Below are positions 1 to 7,352 of a stretch of 22,178 nucleotides of DNA, in pieces. Source of the DNA: Candidatus Poseidoniaceae archaeon (lineage in GTDB: Archaea > Thermoplasmatota > Poseidoniia > Poseidoniales > Poseidoniaceae). The notes beneath the pieces were generated by a model that did not search any database, had not been told where the DNA came from, and worked only from the letters and a program-made list of their open reading frames with translations. The position numbers were made by a program, and so were the translations under genes. The stretch is taken from contig JAKUNX010000013.1 in the NCBI GenBank assembly GCA_022451835.1, positions 1 through 22,178 of the forward strand. Direction: 5' to 3'. How positions within the stretch are numbered: position 1 is the first letter of the stretch; every line of letters starts with the position of its first letter.

Positions 1-677
1 TTCATCAATGTAGCACAAATTGCCATTCTCTGTAACTCTCCTCCGGATAATTCCTTTACTTTGCGTTCGATTAAGTGATATAATCCTAATTCCTTGGTAA
101 TCTCATCAAAGATACCTCTTTCATCAACTTTAGACAACATTTCACCAACAGTACCATCTATTCTTTTTGGAATCTTATCGACATTTTGAGGCTTTACTGC
201 AATTGTAATCTTCTGATCTTTAACCGCAATTAAGAAATCTCTTAACTCGCCTCTAGGCAGTATTTCAATAATATCTTCCCAATCTGGTGTTTTGTTAGAC
301 CAATCACCTAAATTTGGTACTATTCGACCCGACAAAGCATTGATTGCTGTAGACTTACCCATTCCATTAGGACCTAATATCCCTACAACACTATCTTTAG
401 ATGGTGTAGGTAATTTGAAGAGTCTAAAACCGTTCAATGAATAACGATGGATCATATCTGTTTCCAGTTCTGATGGGAGATTGATAATTACTACTGCATC
501 ATCTGGGCAATGTTTAGCTCTGACGATACAAGGTGGGCATGCACTTTCCAAAATCTTGATTTTTTCACCAATAACTTGAATACACTCACCGCTACATGAG
601 CCGGCCCATTTTTTGAGATATTCGAATGCATTACTGTTAGGCTTGCAACGGTCTTCAATTAAGACTGCAATACGCAT
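1..677 (-). CDS. abce1: ABCE1/Rli1 ribosome-recycling ATPase, N-terminal part (3' end beyond window)
   Basis: ABCE1 splits the 70S ribosome after termination using an N-terminal iron-sulfur domain and two ABC ATPase domains. About 225 residues are visible: the iron-sulfur domain (1-65), then the first nucleotide-binding domain with Walker A GPNGMGKST (about 99-107) and the signature LSGGELQRMA near the left edge. The gene runs off the window before its Walker B and second ATPase domain. The start is ATG at 677 behind a purine-rich GAGGGGAT. The iron-sulfur domain is odd. The cysteines seen are C11, C28, C32, C47, C50 and C57. The canonical family has eight; positions 4 and 7 are Ile36 and Arg53 here, and about 12 residues are inserted between the first two cysteines. 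It lies downstream of rpl10e on the same strand. The family call is certain; the cluster interpretation is inference. Confidence 0.95.
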   Translation of the reverse strand, partial: MRIAVLIEDRCKPNSNAFEYLKKWAGSCSGECIQVIGEKIKILESACPPCIVRAKHCPDDAVVIINLPSELETDMIHRYSLNGFRLFKLPTPSKDSVVGILGPNGMGKSTAINALSGRIVPNLGDWSNKTPDWEDIIEILPRGELRDFLIAVKDQKITIAVKPQNVDKIPKRIDGTVGEMLSKVDERGIFDEITKELGLYHLIERKVKELSGGELQRMAICATLM

Positions 678-721
678 AATATCCCCTCATATTTACCTAT
701 TAGTACTACACTTTTCAAATA

Positions 722-737
722 CTCTATCAATATAGAG
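722..737. repeat. Perfect inverted repeat (6-bp stem, 4-nt loop) between rpl10e and abce1
   Basis: CTCTAT at 722-727 and ATAGAG at 732-737 are perfect complements around CAAT. On the transcribed (minus) strand the hairpin lies 45-60 nt before the abce1 start. It is AT-rich with no long T-run after it, so a classical terminator is unlikely. It could be an RNA processing site or regulator site, or overlap a TATA-like element for abce1. Confidence 0.45.
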
Positions 738-749
738 CAAAATTGGTAA

Positions 750-764
750 TTTGATTGAATCAAA
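750..764. repeat. 15-bp palindrome over the rpl10e stop codon
   Basis: The sequence tttgatt-g-aatcaaa is a perfect palindrome with 7-bp arms and a single central base. It contains the rpl10e stop codon (760-762 on the minus strand). With the hairpin at 722-737 it makes two consecutive dyads in the 82-bp spacer between the two genes. Its function is unknown. Confidence 0.4.
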
Positions 765-1299
765 TTAAACCTTTGAGATGCTCATGACCTTTAATCAGTT
801 TGATTGAACAAGGAGTTGGGAACTTCATACTTGCCTTTCTCAATGCATCTCTTGCAGTCAAATAATGCTGTGGATTAACTTGGATTGAAATTACTCTTTG
901 CCCCCTCTTTACTCTAGCAGCAGTACCAACATTCTTTCCAAAAGCACATCTCATACCTTGAGAAACACGGTCAGCACCTGCACCAGTTGCTTGTTTATTT
1001 TCTCTAAGTACGTGGTGTGGATAAGTATGGACTCTCAAAGCATATCCCTGAGTACCTGCCTCGTTTCTAATTGTAGAATTTGAGATAACACGAGCTGCTT
1101 CCAATGCAGTATGTCGAATTTGGCAGTTTGTATTAGAAATCAACTCCACAATTACTGAGAATTGGCCGGTTTCTGCCGCACGGCGATTACCTACATGGAA
1201 TTGGTGAATTCTGTTGTTAGGAACACCACCGATATACTTGCGTCTAGTATATGCAGGGCCCTTCAATCTTCGATACATTGATGCTGGTTTACGTGCCAT
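760..1299 (-). CDS. rpl10e: Large-subunit ribosomal protein L10e (uL16 family)
   Basis: This 179-residue protein belongs to the large ribosomal subunit near the peptidyl-transferase centre and tRNA-binding region. The N-terminus MARKPASMYRRLKGPAYTRR is the archaeal L10e signature. The central segment has the conserved YPHHVLRENK and GAGADRVSQGMR stretches, followed by FGKNVGTAARV. The length matches the family. The frame stays open 18 codons further upstream, but the ATG at 1299 is chosen because the family begins with MARKP and GGAG lies 7 nt before this ATG. It is followed by abce1 after 82 bp, so the two may be co-transcribed, which would join a ribosome component with a recycling factor. 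Its 5' region faces the divergent gene at 1449. Confidence 0.97.
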   Translation of the reverse strand: MARKPASMYRRLKGPAYTRRKYIGGVPNNRIHQFHVGNRRAAETGQFSVIVELISNTNCQIRHTALEAARVISNSTIRNEAGTQGYALRVHTYPHHVLRENKQATGAGADRVSQGMRCAFGKNVGTAARVKRGQRVISIQVNPQHYLTARDALRKASMKFPTPCSIKLIKGHEHLKGLI

Positions 1300-1448
1300 G
1301 TCATATCTCCAAGCAATCCTGCGAATCATGTTCCCTTTATGACTTCTCCGCATGACTGCAATTCTTTAAATGACCAAAATCGGCTACATACGCTGTAAAA
1401 ATAAAATGCTAGGTATTCTAACCTAGGCTTGCGGGGTAGTTGTTTTAC
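1300..1448. promoter_or_regulatory. Divergent intergenic region with TATA-like tracts and an inverted repeat
   Basis: This 149-bp gap must hold promoters for rpl10e (minus) and the membrane protein (plus). The minus strand has ATTTAAAGAA around 1362-1371, a good archaeal TATA-like sequence, which would give a start near 1340. The plus strand has aaaaataaaatg at about 1397-1408, which would place transcription start near 1430. CTAGGT (1409-1414) and ACCTAG (1421-1426) form a 6-bp inverted repeat with a 6-bp spacer, sitting between that TATA candidate and the likely start. Assignments are by eye. Confidence 0.35.
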
Positions 1449-2636
1449 ATGTGGAAGAAGATGCTTCAACAAGAATCAGAACACCAATGGCTTGCCATCT
1501 CTGCATTTTTTGTATTCATCATAATCGGTGCATTTTTTATTAAAGGAACAAGTCACTTACCTGGCATTGACCTAACCGAAAATGAACTTGGCTCAGATAA
1601 CAGAATAATGGAATCACACTATATCGATAAGGACAATTCTTTCATGTTAACTTACATCGACGGAACTTATGAATTCGTATCTATGAATTCAGGAATAATG
1701 AATAAATTGATTGATTCAAATTCTGAATATGATGCAAGTAGTATTTCACATGTTACAACATTAGATAATGATAGTGTAATAATTAGTTCATTACAATCTG
1801 ATGTAATCCTTATCGATGATTCAGAAATGTTCACTTTTGAAACTAATTTTGGCGAGGACAATTTCTCAGTTTCCAATATTGAACAATCATCGAGCGATTC
1901 TCAACAATATCTATTGATAACTAGAGAAAGCGGAAATCTACAAAGTATTAGAGGCCTTAATTCAAGTGGATTAACCAGTTCCAACACACCAAATAATGAA
2001 AATGTTAATTGGCAAAATTTGATACATGTTGAAGATCAAAAATGGCTTGCTACTGGCATATATAACACTCCTGCAACTTCTGGTGACCAAAGTCCTGCAA
2101 CACCAAATCTAAGACCTGTTTGGGCCACAATTCTTTGGAATGGAGGATATACTGCTCCAATGGTTGAAAGCTTGCAAATCGGTGGTTATGGAGAATATCA
2201 TTCAACTATAAAATTAAATCATGAACAAGTAATTATTGCTGGAACTCATGAGACAATACTGTTTAATCATCAAAATAATGAGATAGAAAATATTGATTAT
2301 TCAAGTGTTGCAGCAATATCTGATAAGTGCAATAGTGCTTGGTTGTTTAATAATAAAGATTCAAAATCAGTATTACGTTTTGACGAAGATTCTTGGGATG
2401 TTGAAAGTCTGCCTCACAATATACCAATCGATATCGAAGCAAGTGGTTTTGATGGTACAACGATCTATCTACATGGTATCGATGACAATGGAAATCCAAA
2501 GGTTTTGACATTTGACACTTCAGCAGTTGGTTCTATAGAATCTGGAAGCGGTTTCTTAAATCTAGCATTCATTATTGTTTCACTGATTATGTTTACCATA
2601 ATGGGAGTAAATGTTTTTGATAAATTCAAACAATAA
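1449..2636 (+). CDS. Unrecognised protein with N- and C-terminal membrane anchors and a large external domain
   Basis: I do not recognise a family. The 395-residue product starts with a short basic stretch and a membrane segment (about 14-32, AISAFFVFIIIGAFFI). It ends with a second one (about 369-389) followed by DKFKQ. The positive residues next to both anchors suggest cytoplasmic ends and an external domain of roughly 335 residues. That domain is acidic, rich in Ser, Asn and Asp, and has repeated short beta-like segments with Trp/Gly/aromatic spacing, as in surface beta-propellers, but no clear repeat unit. ATG 1449 is chosen; the frame is open from TTG 1440. GGGG at 1433-1436 is too close to the TTG and too far from the ATG to decide. 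It stands alone between divergent rpl10e and mutS. The membrane topology is well supported; function is unknown. Confidence 0.8.
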   Translation: MWKKMLQQESEHQWLAISAFFVFIIIGAFFIKGTSHLPGIDLTENELGSDNRIMESHYIDKDNSFMLTYIDGTYEFVSMNSGIMNKLIDSNSEYDASSISHVTTLDNDSVIISSLQSDVILIDDSEMFTFETNFGEDNFSVSNIEQSSSDSQQYLLITRESGNLQSIRGLNSSGLTSSNTPNNENVNWQNLIHVEDQKWLATGIYNTPATSGDQSPATPNLRPVWATILWNGGYTAPMVESLQIGGYGEYHSTIKLNHEQVIIAGTHETILFNHQNNEIENIDYSSVAAISDKCNSAWLFNNKDSKSVLRFDEDSWDVESLPHNIPIDIEASGFDGTTIYLHGIDDNGNPKVLTFDTSAVGSIESGSGFLNLAFIIVSLIMFTIMGVNVFDKFKQ

Positions 2637-2719
2637 TTACTGATAAAATTTAGACATATCAAAGAATGTCTTGACAACCTTCATTTGCTACGGTCTACGA
2701 CGGTTAAATCCTGCGATGT

Positions 2720-5365
2720 GTGGTGACTAGGTTGTCGAAGAGAACTATGATGGATCAATTCATGGAAATTAAGCATGAACATCCTGGTACAATTTTGTTC
2801 TTTAGAATGGGAGATTTTTATGAATTATTCCATGAAGATGCTGAAATCGCTGCACCAGTACTAGGACTTGCTTTGACATCGAGAGACAAAAATGCAGAGA
2901 ACCCAATCCCTATGGCTGGATTTCCTTGGCATGCTCTGGAAGATAATCTAAAGACTATGCTGAAATCAGGATTCAAAGTTACTGTTGCAGAACAGGAACA
3001 AGAACTGCGTGAAGGTGCGAAATTACTTGAAAGAGTAGTTACTAGAATTTACACCCCTGGTAGTTTGTATGAAGAGTCTTTGTTATCAACAAATGATAGG
3101 TCGGTTCTAAGTTCAATAGTTTTGGCAAAGTCTTCGCTTAGTATGGCTGTTATTGATTCATCTACTGGAGAATCATGGGCATCTACGTGGAATGATAATG
3201 AACGTTTTAGTAGTTTAGAAGATGAATTATTGAGATGGAATCCAGCTGAGATAATAATTTCTCCAAAGGATGCTGAAAACGATGACCTCTGTGCGATATT
3301 TGCGAATTTAGGAGATTGTGTTATTTCCCAGCATAATGTTAACAAAAAGCGTCGAATTGAAAGACTTGAATCAATACTTGAAGTATCAGATTTAGGTCAT
3401 TTAGATTTAGATAACTCTCCATTATCAATAGAAGCTGCAGGATTTGCAGCTGATTACCTCGCTGAAGTCCATTTCAAAGATAATATACCGATACGTGATT
3501 TACAAATTGTTGAAGAAACGGGACATTTAGTAGTTGACCAAACTACTTTGAGAAATCTAGAGATTACCAGTACGTTATCTGGAGAGTATGAAGGAAGCCT
3601 GATTTCGAGTATGAATTTTTGTCGTACTGCAATGGGTAGAAGATTAATGAAAACTTGGTTATTAAGGCCACTATGCCAATTAGATGCAATTGAATTACGG
3701 CACAACGCGGTAAAGACCTTGAAATCTTCCTCAAAACGATTAGATATGTTACGTCAAAGTCTAGCAGGATTAAGAGATCTTGAAAGACTGTCAACTCAAT
3801 TAGCTTACAACCGAAGTAATGCTAGAGATTTACTCGCTACTGCATTAGCACTTGAAAGAATGCCTGCTATAATGCAACTTTGCTCAGAAACCAATGATTT
3901 GTTACTATCTCATCTTAGTGAAGACTTGACTTGTTTGTCACAGATGGCTGAAGATATTATCCGAACTTTGAAGGATGAATTGCCCCTTAGTTTGAGAGAT
4001 GGTGGGATTATTAGAGATGGAGTTAATTCGGAATTAGATGACTTAAGAGTAATTTCCTCAAAGGGATACGAATGGTTCAAAGAACTCGAATCAAAGTTGC
4101 GAAAGGAATTGGAAATACCTTCATTGAAAGTTAGAACAAATCGACAAATAGGATGGTTTATTGAAGTAACAAATTCACATTTGGAAAAGGTTCCTGAAAG
4201 TTGGATTAGAAAACAACAAATGACCAATGGTTCAAGATTTACCACTGAAGAGATTGTTGAAAGAGATGATCTGCTAATGACTGCTGATTCAAAAATAAAA
4301 CAATTAGAATATACATTATTTCAAAATTTAAGAGATAAATGTAGAATTGAATCTGTACGTTTAGCAAATATCGCTGGAAAAGTTGCAGCAATCGATGTCC
4401 TCCAATGCTTTGCAACTGTTGCACGAAAAAGAAATTGGAATAAACCAAAAATGGTCAATGATTCCACAATCAGCATAAAACAATCAAGACATCCTGTCTT
4501 GGAGCAAAATCATGGCTTTGTAGCTAACGATATCACAATGGATAAGAAAAATCGATTTTTACTGATAACTGGACCCAATATGGGTGGGAAATCAACCTAT
4601 CTAAGAACTGCAGCATTATTGTCTATTTTAGCACAATCAGGTAGTTATGTTCCTGCTGAATCAGCGAAATTAGGTTTGGTTGACAGAGTATTTACTAGAG
4701 TCGGTGCTAGTGATGATTTGAAAAGGGGTCGATCGACATTTATGATGGAAATGATTGAAGTTGCCCATATTTTAAGAAAAGCAACAAGTAATTCATTGGT
4801 ATTGTTGGATGAAATTGGTCGTGGAACCTCAACTTTTGATGGCTTATCTATTGCATGGTCTGTTACTGAAGATATCTGTAATAGAATCCAATGTAGAACT
4901 TTATTTGCTACTCATTATCACCAACTGGTAGGTTTAGAAGGTGACATTGAGATTCTCAAAAATATCCACGTTCAAGTATCTCATGTAGATGGTAAGTTAA
5001 AATTCTTGCATACAATTGCTGAAGGTCCGTGTGATGAATCATATGGAATTCAAGTTGCAGCACTAGCTGGATTACCTAGAAGTGTTGTTGAAAGAGCGAC
5101 TGATTTGCTGCAATTCCTTGAAAAACAAGCATATGGCGCTAAAGCAGGAGATTCTTCATCTCCTACTGCAAGAGATTTAGGACAAACCAGTTTAATGAGT
5201 TATTTTGCAGCAGCTTCATTGGCTAAATCTCAAGGTGAGCAAAAACTTACATCGTTAGAAGATACCGAATTATTCAAATTTTTGAACCATTTAGATTTGG
5301 ATGAAATGTCTCCAAAAGATGCAATGGATGCATTATATGAAGCAAAATCTTTGCTAGGTGATTGA
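2720..5365 (+). CDS. mutS: DNA mismatch repair protein MutS (MutS1 type)
   Basis: MutS binds mismatches and small loops and, with ATP, signals to MutL. The 881 residues cover the full family plan. The mismatch-binding domain has FFRMGDFYELF with the Phe-x-Glu reading head at F33 and E35. Connector, lever and clamp domains follow. The ATPase has Walker A GPNMGGKST (618-626), Walker B LLDEIGRGTSTFDG (D697, E698) and the ATHYHQL switch. The tail has the usual LDLDEMSPKDAMDALYE dimerisation segment. In the linker before it, QTSLMSYF (822-829) fits the PCNA-interacting pattern QxxLxx(F/Y)F. The start is uncertain: GTG 2720 gives this length, GTG 2723 follows it, and ATG 2747 also aligns with the family N-terminus. 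The stop overlaps the mutL ribosome-binding region, so the two are translationally coupled. Confidence 0.97.
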   Translation: MVTRLSKRTMMDQFMEIKHEHPGTILFFRMGDFYELFHEDAEIAAPVLGLALTSRDKNAENPIPMAGFPWHALEDNLKTMLKSGFKVTVAEQEQELREGAKLLERVVTRIYTPGSLYEESLLSTNDRSVLSSIVLAKSSLSMAVIDSSTGESWASTWNDNERFSSLEDELLRWNPAEIIISPKDAENDDLCAIFANLGDCVISQHNVNKKRRIERLESILEVSDLGHLDLDNSPLSIEAAGFAADYLAEVHFKDNIPIRDLQIVEETGHLVVDQTTLRNLEITSTLSGEYEGSLISSMNFCRTAMGRRLMKTWLLRPLCQLDAIELRHNAVKTLKSSSKRLDMLRQSLAGLRDLERLSTQLAYNRSNARDLLATALALERMPAIMQLCSETNDLLLSHLSEDLTCLSQMAEDIIRTLKDELPLSLRDGGIIRDGVNSELDDLRVISSKGYEWFKELESKLRKELEIPSLKVRTNRQIGWFIEVTNSHLEKVPESWIRKQQMTNGSRFTTEEIVERDDLLMTADSKIKQLEYTLFQNLRDKCRIESVRLANIAGKVAAIDVLQCFATVARKRNWNKPKMVNDSTISIKQSRHPVLEQNHGFVANDITMDKKNRFLLITGPNMGGKSTYLRTAALLSILAQSGSYVPAESAKLGLVDRVFTRVGASDDLKRGRSTFMMEMIEVAHILRKATSNSLVLLDEIGRGTSTFDGLSIAWSVTEDICNRIQCRTLFATHYHQLVGLEGDIEILKNIHVQVSHVDGKLKFLHTIAEGPCDESYGIQVAALAGLPRSVVERATDLLQFLEKQAYGAKAGDSSSPTARDLGQTSLMSYFAAASLAKSQGEQKLTSLEDTELFKFLNHLDLDEMSPKDAMDALYEAKSLLGD

Positions 5366-5366
5366 T

Positions 5367-7349
5367 ATGGAAAATGTAGGTAAAATACAACAGCTTGATG
5401 ACGAAACAATTGGTCATATTGCTGCAGGAGAAGTTGTAGAAAGACCTGCTCAAGTTGTCAAAGAATTGCTAGAAAACAGTCTTGATGCACAAGCTAAACA
5501 AATTGATGTGATTATTGAGCGAGGTGGTTTTGATTCGATCATGATAATCGACAACGGTTCAGGAATCTCTAGCGAAGACATAGCACTTTCTGTAGATCGA
5601 CATGCCACTTCTAAGCTTAGTTCATTCAGTGACTTGAATGAGATTTACACTATGGGTTTTAGAGGTGAAGCATTAGCAAGTATTGGAATGGTTTCAGAAT
5701 TAACCATTGCAAGTAAAACTAGAGATAGTGATGGAAAAAGTATTTCTGTTAATTTTGGAAAAAAAGGTGTTGTAGAATCTCATGGAATGTCTTTTGGAAC
5801 AATTGTATCCGTGAAAAATATTTTCAAAAATACTCCTGCAAGACTATCATTCCAAAGAAGACCTGCAACTGAAAATGCGAAGATTGTTGATGTAATTGTT
5901 TCTCATGCTATATCAAATAATGAGGTTGGTTTCAAGTTAATATCTGATGAAAAAACAATATTGAACATTCCAACTTCTAGTACAACTGCTGATAGATTAT
6001 ATGATATCCTTGGAGGCCAGGCATCACAACTAATTGAATTGAAATCTCCAAGCCAAGATCATCAAGCACCTGGAACCGAAAATTGGTCTGGCTGGATTAG
6101 TACACCAGATATAACAAGAGGCAAGGGCGATGAAGTGTATATTCTAATTAATGACAGGCCGGTTGCTTCAGGACCCTTTCACCAAGCGATAAGAAGAGGT
6201 TACAAAACTAGGCTTATGCAAGGAAGGCATCCAGTAGCAGTTCTATCACTAAAAATACCTGCATCTGAAGTAGACGTAAATGTTCATCCCACCAAGAGAG
6301 AAGTTAGATTAAAGCACTCTTGGAGAGTTCTAGAGAGGTTGGAGAGAGCGATTGCTCATACGTTAGAAAATGTTGCTACTGAACCAGAAACAGATGGTAG
6401 TATTATTGGTTTATCATCATTGAATAAAAATGTCAAACCAATTCAAGACTCACTTTTTGAGGATTCAAAAGATGAAAAATTAGATTCAAACAATATTATC
6501 GCTAACAGTAAACAAAACTCCGTACCTGCTTGGGCAATTGCAGCTGGAACGCAATTGAACTTGACTGGAATTCAAGCTGAACAACCGCAAAAAGAAGAAA
6601 AGGTTCGCCCAATATCTAAATCTGAAACACCTCAAGAAACACTTCCTGGATTACCTAAAAAACCAATTTCTCCAGCTCTTTCAATTGCTGAAAGAGACTT
6701 ACATAGACACTCTCACAATGGAGTCACAACATCGCCTTTAGATGAGGAAGAGTTGCTTGGAGAAATAAATTCTCTAGGTCACATGGAACCTCTATCGCAG
6801 TTTGCTGATTCATACATAATTGTACAATCAAATCAAGAATTGTTACTTATTGACCAGCATGCATTACATGAAAGAGTCAGGTATGAAAGATTAAAACAAT
6901 CTGATCAACATTGGGTTGCTCAAAGTTTGATTGCGCCTATTGAAATAGATGTCACTCCGGTTCAAAAGCAAGTTGTTTATGGCTCTATAGAACAATTGTC
7001 TGAGATGGGTTTTAATGTTTCATTAGATGAAAATAAAGTTACCATTTTATCTCACCCATTATTTGTAAAAGGACAAGATATAGAACATATTTTCAAGGAT
7101 TTATTACAAGATTTAGCAGAAGACGGCGCACCACTTGAAACTTTAGATAAACTTAGAGACCATATTGCGTTCATGAATGCATGTAGAGGAGCAGTAAAAG
7201 CCAATGAAAAACTGACTATCTCTGAAATGCGTCGATTAATCGAAGATATGAAAAGAATTCCAAATCCTTGGGCTTGTGTTCATGGAAGGCCTACTGCACT
7301 TCGAATAAACATTGATTCATTAGACCACCATTTTGGTAGACATGGGTGA
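5367..7349 (+). CDS. mutL: DNA mismatch repair protein MutL with endonuclease motif
   Basis: MutL is the GHKL ATPase that links mismatch recognition to strand incision. The N-terminal ATPase shows KELLENSLDA (catalytic E33, Mg-binding N37), DNGSGI (about 62-67) and GFRGEAL (about 97-103). A low-complexity linker (about 345-470) joins it to the C-terminal domain. That domain carries DQHALHERVRYE (496-507), matching the metal-binding endonuclease motif DQHA(x)2E(x)4E, with ACRGAVK (C606) and CVHGRP (C637). This MutL should therefore nick DNA itself, as expected where MutH is absent. QSLIAP (from Q519) fits the conserved clamp-contact position of nicking MutLs, and the linker has QDSLF at 360-364. 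ATG 5367 is preferred over GTG 5358 because GGTG lies 6 nt before it, at the end of mutS. The 660-residue length is normal. Confidence 0.97.
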   Translation: MENVGKIQQLDDETIGHIAAGEVVERPAQVVKELLENSLDAQAKQIDVIIERGGFDSIMIIDNGSGISSEDIALSVDRHATSKLSSFSDLNEIYTMGFRGEALASIGMVSELTIASKTRDSDGKSISVNFGKKGVVESHGMSFGTIVSVKNIFKNTPARLSFQRRPATENAKIVDVIVSHAISNNEVGFKLISDEKTILNIPTSSTTADRLYDILGGQASQLIELKSPSQDHQAPGTENWSGWISTPDITRGKGDEVYILINDRPVASGPFHQAIRRGYKTRLMQGRHPVAVLSLKIPASEVDVNVHPTKREVRLKHSWRVLERLERAIAHTLENVATEPETDGSIIGLSSLNKNVKPIQDSLFEDSKDEKLDSNNIIANSKQNSVPAWAIAAGTQLNLTGIQAEQPQKEEKVRPISKSETPQETLPGLPKKPISPALSIAERDLHRHSHNGVTTSPLDEEELLGEINSLGHMEPLSQFADSYIIVQSNQELLLIDQHALHERVRYERLKQSDQHWVAQSLIAPIEIDVTPVQKQVVYGSIEQLSEMGFNVSLDENKVTILSHPLFVKGQDIEHIFKDLLQDLAEDGAPLETLDKLRDHIAFMNACRGAVKANEKLTISEMRRLIEDMKRIPNPWACVHGRPTALRINIDSLDHHFGRHG

Positions 7350-7352
7350 TAT

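Noticed and set aside
1300..1353. Upstream extension of the L10e frame by 18 codons
   Set aside because: The family begins at MARKP and the ribosome-binding site points to ATG 1299; the extension is just an open frame in the leader.
3910..4448. Antisense open frames inside mutS
   Set aside because: They lie wholly within a strongly supported gene, have no ribosome-binding site and no family features.
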